Below, piece after piece: positions 60,055 through 64,000 of a DNA stretch of 64,000 bases. A model generated the notes under the pieces. That model did no database searches, was not told where the DNA came from, and saw only the letters and a program-made list of their open reading frames with translations. Where the stretch lies: contig AGIQ01000005.1 of NCBI GenBank assembly GCA_000230935.2, positions 371,758 through 435,757 of the forward strand. Direction: 5' to 3'. Both the position numbers and the translations under genes were made by a program. The stretch comes from Mycolicibacterium rhodesiae JS60. Its GTDB lineage: Bacteria > Actinomycetota > Actinomycetes > Mycobacteriales > Mycobacteriaceae. Position 1 is the first letter of the stretch; each line of letters starts with the position of its first letter.

Positions 60055-61086
60055 ATGCCAGAAGCCCGCCGTCGTGAAGCGCCCGATCGCAACCTCGCCC
60101 TCGAATTGGTTCGGGTGACCGAAGCAGGCGCAATGGCCGCCGGCCGCTGGGTCGGCCGGGGCGATAAGGAGGGCGGCGACGGGGCAGCCGTCGACGCCAT
60201 GCGCGAGCTGGTCAACTCGGTGTCCATGCGCGGCGTGGTGGTCATCGGCGAGGGCGAGAAGGACCACGCCCCGATGCTCTACAACGGCGAAGAGGTCGGC
60301 AATGGCGACGGGCCGGACTGTGATTTCGCCGTCGACCCGGTGGACGGCACCACCCTGATGAGCAAGGGCATGCCCAACGCGATCTCGGTGCTCGCGGTCG
60401 CCGAGCGCGGCGCGATGTTCGACCCGTCCGCAGTGTTCTACATGGACAAGATCGCCGTCGGGCCCGACGCCGCCGACGTCATCGACATCACCGCCCCGAT
60501 CGCCGAGAACATCAAGCGCGTCGCCAAGGTGAAGAACTCCAGCGTCGCCGACTTGACCGTCTGCATCCTGGACCGGCCGCGGCACGCCCAGCTGATCGCC
60601 GACGTCCGCGATGCGGGCGCCCGCATCCGGCTGATCTCCGACGGTGACGTCGCAGGCGCCATCTCGGCCTGCCGCCCGAACTCGGGCACCGACCTGCTCG
60701 CCGGTATCGGCGGCACCCCCGAGGGCATCATCGCCGCGGCCGCGATCCGCTGCATGGGCGGCGCCATCCAGGCCACGCTGGCGCCCACCGACGACGACGA
60801 GCGACAACGGGCCATCGACCGCGGTTACGACCTGGACCGCGTGCTGTTCACCGAGGACCTGGTCTCCGGCGAGAACGTCTTCTTCTCCGCCACTGGTGTC
60901 ACCGACGGCGACCTGCTCAAGGGCGTCCAATACTCCGGCGGCGGCGCGACCACTCAGTCGATCGTCATGCGCTCGAAGTCCGGCACCGTCCGGATGATCG
61001 AGGCCTACCACCGGCTTTCGAAGCTCAACGAATACTCCGCGGTGGATTTCACCGGGGACAAGTCCGCTGCATATCCACTTCCGTAA
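60055..61086 (+). CDS. glpX: fructose-1,6-bisphosphatase class II
   Basis: 343-residue lithium-sensitive phosphatase. DAMRELVNSVSMRGVVVIGEGEKD and DFAVDPVDGTTLMSKG hold the metal-binding Glu and Asp residues; GGTPEGIIAAAAIRCMGG is the sugar-binding region. It makes fructose-6-phosphate in gluconeogenesis and is the mycobacterial FBPase. ATG at 60055 is the first Met of the conserved part; a CAATCT lies just upstream. fumC follows after 18 bp. Confidence 0.96.
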   Translation: MPEARRREAPDRNLALELVRVTEAGAMAAGRWVGRGDKEGGDGAAVDAMRELVNSVSMRGVVVIGEGEKDHAPMLYNGEEVGNGDGPDCDFAVDPVDGTTLMSKGMPNAISVLAVAERGAMFDPSAVFYMDKIAVGPDAADVIDITAPIAENIKRVAKVKNSSVADLTVCILDRPRHAQLIADVRDAGARIRLISDGDVAGAISACRPNSGTDLLAGIGGTPEGIIAAAAIRCMGGAIQATLAPTDDDERQRAIDRGYDLDRVLFTEDLVSGENVFFSATGVTDGDLLKGVQYSGGGATTQSIVMRSKSGTVRMIEAYHRLSKLNEYSAVDFTGDKSAAYPLP

Positions 61087-61104
61087 CCGACAAAAAGGGA
61101 GCAC

Positions 61105-62520
61105 ATGAGCACCGACAGTGTGGTCGAGGGCGAATACCGCATCGAGCACGACACCATGGGCGAGGTCCGGGTGCCGATCAACGCTTTGTGGCGGGCCCAG
61201 ACCCAGCGCGCCGTCGAGAACTTTCCGATCTCGTTCCGCGGGCTCGAGCGCACCCAGATCCGTGCGCTCGGCTTGCTGAAAGCTGCTTGCGCGCAGGTGA
61301 ACAAGGATCTGGGCAAGCTGTCGGCGGAGAAGGCCGACGCGATCATCGCGGCCGCAGGCGAGATCGCCGACGGCCTGCACGACGACCAGTTCCCCATCGA
61401 CGTGTTCCAGACCGGCTCGGGCACCAGCTCCAACATGAACGCCAACGAGGTGATCGCCTCGATCGCGGAGCGCAACGGTGTGACGGTGCACCCGAACGAC
61501 GACGTGAACATGTCACAGAGCTCGAATGACACCTTCCCCACCGCCACCCATATCGCGGCGACGGAAGCCGCAGTGCGCCACCTGATTCCGGCGCTCGAGG
61601 TGCTGCACGAGTCGCTTGCCAACAAGGCCCGTCAGTGGCGCACGGTCGTGAAGTCCGGTCGCACCCACCTGATGGACGCCGTCCCGGTCACCCTGGGCCA
61701 GGAGTTCGGCGGCTACGCCCGCCAGGTCGAGGCCGGCATCGAAAGGGTCAAGGCCACGCTGCCCCGCCTCGGCGAGCTGGCCATCGGCGGCACCGCAGTC
61801 GGCACCGGCCTGAACGCCCCCGACGGCTTCGGCGCCAAGGTCGTCGAGGTGCTCGTCGCGCAGACCGGCCTGGCCGAATTGCGCACGGCGAAGGACTCTT
61901 TCGAAGCCCAGGCCGCCCGCGACGGGCTGGTCGAGGCATCCGGTGCGCTGAAGACCATCGCCGCGTCGTTCACCAAGATTGCCAACGACATCCGCTGGAT
62001 GGGCTCGGGCCCGCTGACCGGCCTTGGCGAGCTTGCGCTCCCCGACCTGCAGCCGGGCAGCTCGATCATGCCGGGCAAGGTCAACCCCGTCATCCCCGAG
62101 GCCGTCACCCAGGTGGCCGCCCAGGTCATCGGCAATGACGCCGCGATCACCGTCGGCGGCCTCTCGGGCGCGTTCGAGCTGAACGTGTACATCCCGATGA
62201 TGGCGCGCAACTTGCTCGAGTCGTTCACGCTGCTGTCCAACGTGTCGAAGTTGTTCGCCACCAAGTGCATCGACGGCCTGATCGCCAACGAGGAGCACCT
62301 GCGCGAGCTCGCCGAGTCGTCCCCCTCGATCGTGACGCCGCTGAACTCGGCCATCGGCTACGAGGAGGCCGCCAAGGTCGCCAAGCAGGCACTGAAGGAG
62401 AAGAAGACGATCCGTCAGACGGTCATCGACCGCGGGCTGATCGGCGAGAAGCTCTCCGAAGCCGAACTCGACAAGCGCCTGGACGTCCTGGCGATGGCGA
62501 AGGTCAAAGACGGCGACTGA
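61105..62520 (+). CDS. fumC: fumarate hydratase class II
   Basis: 471-residue homotetrameric enzyme of the TCA cycle (fumarate to malate). GSGTSSNMNANEV, the SSNDTFPT substrate site, KSGRTHLMDAVP and the signature GSSIMPGKVNPV (the mobile loop with the catalytic serine) are all seen. ATG at 61105 with AAAGGGAG upstream. It is cotranscribed with glpX, as in other mycobacteria (Rv1099c-Rv1098c). Full length and intact. Confidence 0.97.
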   Translation: MSTDSVVEGEYRIEHDTMGEVRVPINALWRAQTQRAVENFPISFRGLERTQIRALGLLKAACAQVNKDLGKLSAEKADAIIAAAGEIADGLHDDQFPIDVFQTGSGTSSNMNANEVIASIAERNGVTVHPNDDVNMSQSSNDTFPTATHIAATEAAVRHLIPALEVLHESLANKARQWRTVVKSGRTHLMDAVPVTLGQEFGGYARQVEAGIERVKATLPRLGELAIGGTAVGTGLNAPDGFGAKVVEVLVAQTGLAELRTAKDSFEAQAARDGLVEASGALKTIAASFTKIANDIRWMGSGPLTGLGELALPDLQPGSSIMPGKVNPVIPEAVTQVAAQVIGNDAAITVGGLSGAFELNVYIPMMARNLLESFTLLSNVSKLFATKCIDGLIANEEHLRELAESSPSIVTPLNSAIGYEEAAKVAKQALKEKKTIRQTVIDRGLIGEKLSEAELDKRLDVLAMAKVKDGD

Positions 62521-63073
62521 GCAGCGATGCCGCCGCGCCGGGCCGCGCTGGCCAGTTTCGGGGGTACGACAGTCGAGTTCTACGACTTTCTGATCTAAGG
62601 CACTGCTGCTGCACTGGTGTTTCCGAAGCTGTTCTTCCCCAGCGCGTCTCCGGCGACCGTGTCGGCCGCAAGCGGATGCTGGTGTATTCGCTTCTGCTGA
62701 TGGGTATTTCGACGGTCGCGATGGTCCCGCCGTCGGCGGCGCCTTCCCGCAAATGGGCGCACCGGCCGTACTGGCCGCAGCACTGCTGCCCGGATCTTGG
62801 CGCCGCAGCTAACCCCGGAAACCATCACTCCCATAATTGGGACAGCTGTGCCGAAATTGCGAATTGGGCCGGCATCAACCCGCTTGGTAGACGAAATTTA
62901 CTGTAAGCGCGTCAATTTCAACGAGACGCCGCTGAGAGCTTTCGATCTCAAATGTTCCATGACCAACGTTATGGAAAGTCTTGACCGCCTGATCAGCAAA
63001 CGCCTACATTGAGCCATCTGCGGTCAGCAAACACTCGGCCATTGCATGGCGGCTTCGTAAAAGGGGGGGTCAC
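62521..63073. other. gene-free stretch between fumC and the PGRS-like gene
   Basis: The 553 bp hold a transporter pseudogene in the first half (62527-62815). The second half (about 62816-63060) is less GC-rich than the neighbours and has no credible ORF, repeat or RNA gene that I can see. A G-run SD lies directly before the PGRS-like ATG at 63074. Confidence 0.7.
62527..62815 (+). pseudogene. remnant of an MHS-family MFS transporter
   Basis: The ATG at 62527 opens MPPRRAALASFGGTTVEFYDFLI, then a TAA where a Tyr codon is expected, then GTAAALVFPKLFFPSASPAT in the same frame. The next recognisable part, DRVGRKRMLVYSLLLMGIS, is in another frame and the segment that should lie between (TM2-TM3) is missing. 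A third frame gives a last trace, GGAFPQMGAPAVL. All three pieces belong to shikimate/proline-type MHS transporters. Stop, deletion and frameshifts mean it is dead. A full copy would be about 440 residues. Confidence 0.8.
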
Positions 63074-64000
63074 ATGTCCAGACATCGCACGATCATCACC
63101 GCCGGGCTCGGCGGAACCGCGATGGTGAGCATCGGCGTTGCGCTTGCGATCTCTCCGAGCCCATTGCCTCCCCCGACGGTGCAACTGGCGTCGTTCGACA
63201 CGCCCCTCGCACCCGTGACGGACCTGTGGTTCCTCGACAACAACAATTCTTTGATCGGCTCTGCCTTCACTCCCACCGCGCTCGCGACCGCCGTCAACGT
63301 CAACGGCTTCGACCTGTTCCGGCCCTTCGGCACGGGTGGGTGGCTGATCGGTGACGGGGTCGACGCCCAAGCCGGCTGCACGGGTAGCGCGTGCAACGGA
63401 GGCAACGCCGGCATCCTGTTCGGCCGCGGTGGTGACGGCCTCAACGGTGGAAACGGCGGCAACGGCGGGCTGTTCTTCGGCGCCGGCGGCGCCGGTGGTC
63501 AGGGGCTGGCCGGCCAAACCGGCGGCCGCGGCGGCAACGGCGGGCTCTTCTTCGGCGCCGGCGGTGCCGGCGGCCAGGGCGGCACCGGCACCACGGGCAC
63601 CTCCTCGTCGGTCGCGGGCGGCAAGGGCGGCAACGGCGGCCAGGGCGGGAACGGTGGATTCTTCGGCGGCACGGGCGGCGTCGGCGGCCAGGGCGGTACC
63701 GGCGGCGCCGGCTACGGCAATCCGTTGGACGTCGTCCCGCCCGGTGTCGGCGGAGACGGCGGTGACGCCGGCGCAGGCGGCACCGGCGGAGTGTTTGGCG
63801 CCAACGGCGCGACCGGGAACGGCGGAGACGGCGGTACCGGCGGAAATGGCGTCAACAGCAGCGATTCCACTGTTCCGGGCGGCAACGGTGCCGACGGTGG
63901 CAATGGTGGCGCCGGGGTGGTCGGCGGCACGGGCGGCACGGGCGGTCACGGTGGCACGGGCGGCGCGAACCCGGGCGCGAACGGTGTGGGCGGAACCGGC
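63074..64000 (+). CDS. exported PGRS-like glycine-rich protein without a PE domain (partial, runs off the right edge)
   Basis: 309 codons are open to the window end. The N-terminus MSRHRTIITAGLGGTAMVSI is a signal-peptide or anchor helix, not a PE domain. A globular part follows (about 30-95) with GWLIGDGVDAQAGCTGSACNGG, a pattern that starts PGRS domains, and a Cys pair at CTGSAC. From about residue 110 it is Gly-Gly-Asn/Ala repeats such as NGGNGGLFFGAGGAGGQG, a calcium-binding-type beta-roll. PE_PGRS proteins use a PE domain for ESX-5 export; this one would need another route. Strong G-rich SD upstream. Confidence 0.85.
   Translation, partial: MSRHRTIITAGLGGTAMVSIGVALAISPSPLPPPTVQLASFDTPLAPVTDLWFLDNNNSLIGSAFTPTALATAVNVNGFDLFRPFGTGGWLIGDGVDAQAGCTGSACNGGNAGILFGRGGDGLNGGNGGNGGLFFGAGGAGGQGLAGQTGGRGGNGGLFFGAGGAGGQGGTGTTGTSSSVAGGKGGNGGQGGNGGFFGGTGGVGGQGGTGGAGYGNPLDVVPPGVGGDGGDAGAGGTGGVFGANGATGNGGDGGTGGNGVNSSDSTVPGGNGADGGNGGAGVVGGTGGTGGHGGTGGANPGANGVGGTG

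Noticed and set aside
60054..60057. Overlapping start codons of glpX and the DUF4245 gene at CATG
   Set aside because: The DUF4245 gene has a better start, GTG 59999, with a -10 seven bases upstream, and the extra residues are not needed for its domains.
1..64000. CRISPR array, tRNA, rRNA, prophage or IS element
   Set aside because: I looked for regularly spaced repeats, transposase-like genes, phage structural genes and tRNA-like folds and found none I could support.

Overview
The window is chromosomal DNA of a high-GC actinomycete, most likely a rapid-growing mycobacterium (Mycolicibacterium-type). The gene content shows this: mcr, Mce-associated proteins, a WS/DGAT-type acyltransferase, a 13E12-type HNH protein, KstR-type boxes and a PGRS-like glycine-rich protein. 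Many genes have a TANNNT -10 hexamer 6-7 nt before the start codon, as in mycobacterial leaderless transcripts. The block from ychF to fumC (41.7-62.5 kb) keeps the order I remember for M. tuberculosis Rv1112 to Rv1098c, with accessory cassettes inserted. No rRNA, tRNA, CRISPR array, IS element or prophage was seen.

Layout. 1-10.6 kb: mcr (cut by the edge), a crotonase, an exported YVTN beta-propeller protein, an MFS exporter, a CPBP protease, a NAD-binding protein, a gamma-carbonic anhydrase, a fasciclin protein, and a coupled thiolase-crotonase pair. 10.7-20.8 kb: a DUF3556 membrane protein behind a KstR box, DoxX, an exported DUF4214 protein with a ParB/sulfiredoxin-like motif, an acyltransferase, an SDR, an epoxide-hydrolase-like protein, two Mce-associated proteins, a VOC protein and an alpha/beta hydrolase. 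20.8-23.4 kb: a P450 with a broken methyltransferase behind it, divergent from a TetR regulator across a 35-bp operator-like dyad. 23.4-27.5 kb: a compact operon of ArsR-rhodanese regulator, MddA-type methanethiol methyltransferase, persulfide-dioxygenase-like MBL/rhodanese protein and MFS transporter. This looks like a self-regulated reactive-sulfur and thiol detoxification unit and is the best candidate for an under-described system.

27.5-41.6 kb: two large STAND/LuxR (LAL) regulators, an EAL-DICT protein, a class III adenylate cyclase, a permuted-papain hydrolase, small exported proteins, a frameshifted pentapeptide-repeat gene, methyltransferases and hydrolases. 41.7-48.6 kb: conserved core genes ychF, DUF6542, ispH, an Rv1109c-like gene, xseA, xseB and 3beta-HSD; the last has a KstR box directly upstream of its -10. 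48.7-54.4 kb: an accessory cassette of sulfatase, HAD hydrolase and formylglycine-generating enzyme, then an NTF2-like protein, then a KstR-box-preceded epimerase-SDR pair. 54.4-64 kb: AI-2E permease, DUF4436, 13E12 HNH protein, PNPOx-like protein, dienelactone hydrolase, DUF4245, glpX, fumC, an MHS transporter pseudogene and the start of a PGRS-like exported protein that runs off the right edge.

Three KstR-type palindromes in one window (12438, 47094, 52531) tie otherwise separate loci to sterol catabolism. A palindromic element of about 60 bp occurs just after two unrelated genes (31954 and 52012) and may be a mobile or terminator-like repeat family. Three degraded genes (20846-21395, 33745-34070, 62527-62815) show ongoing gene decay.
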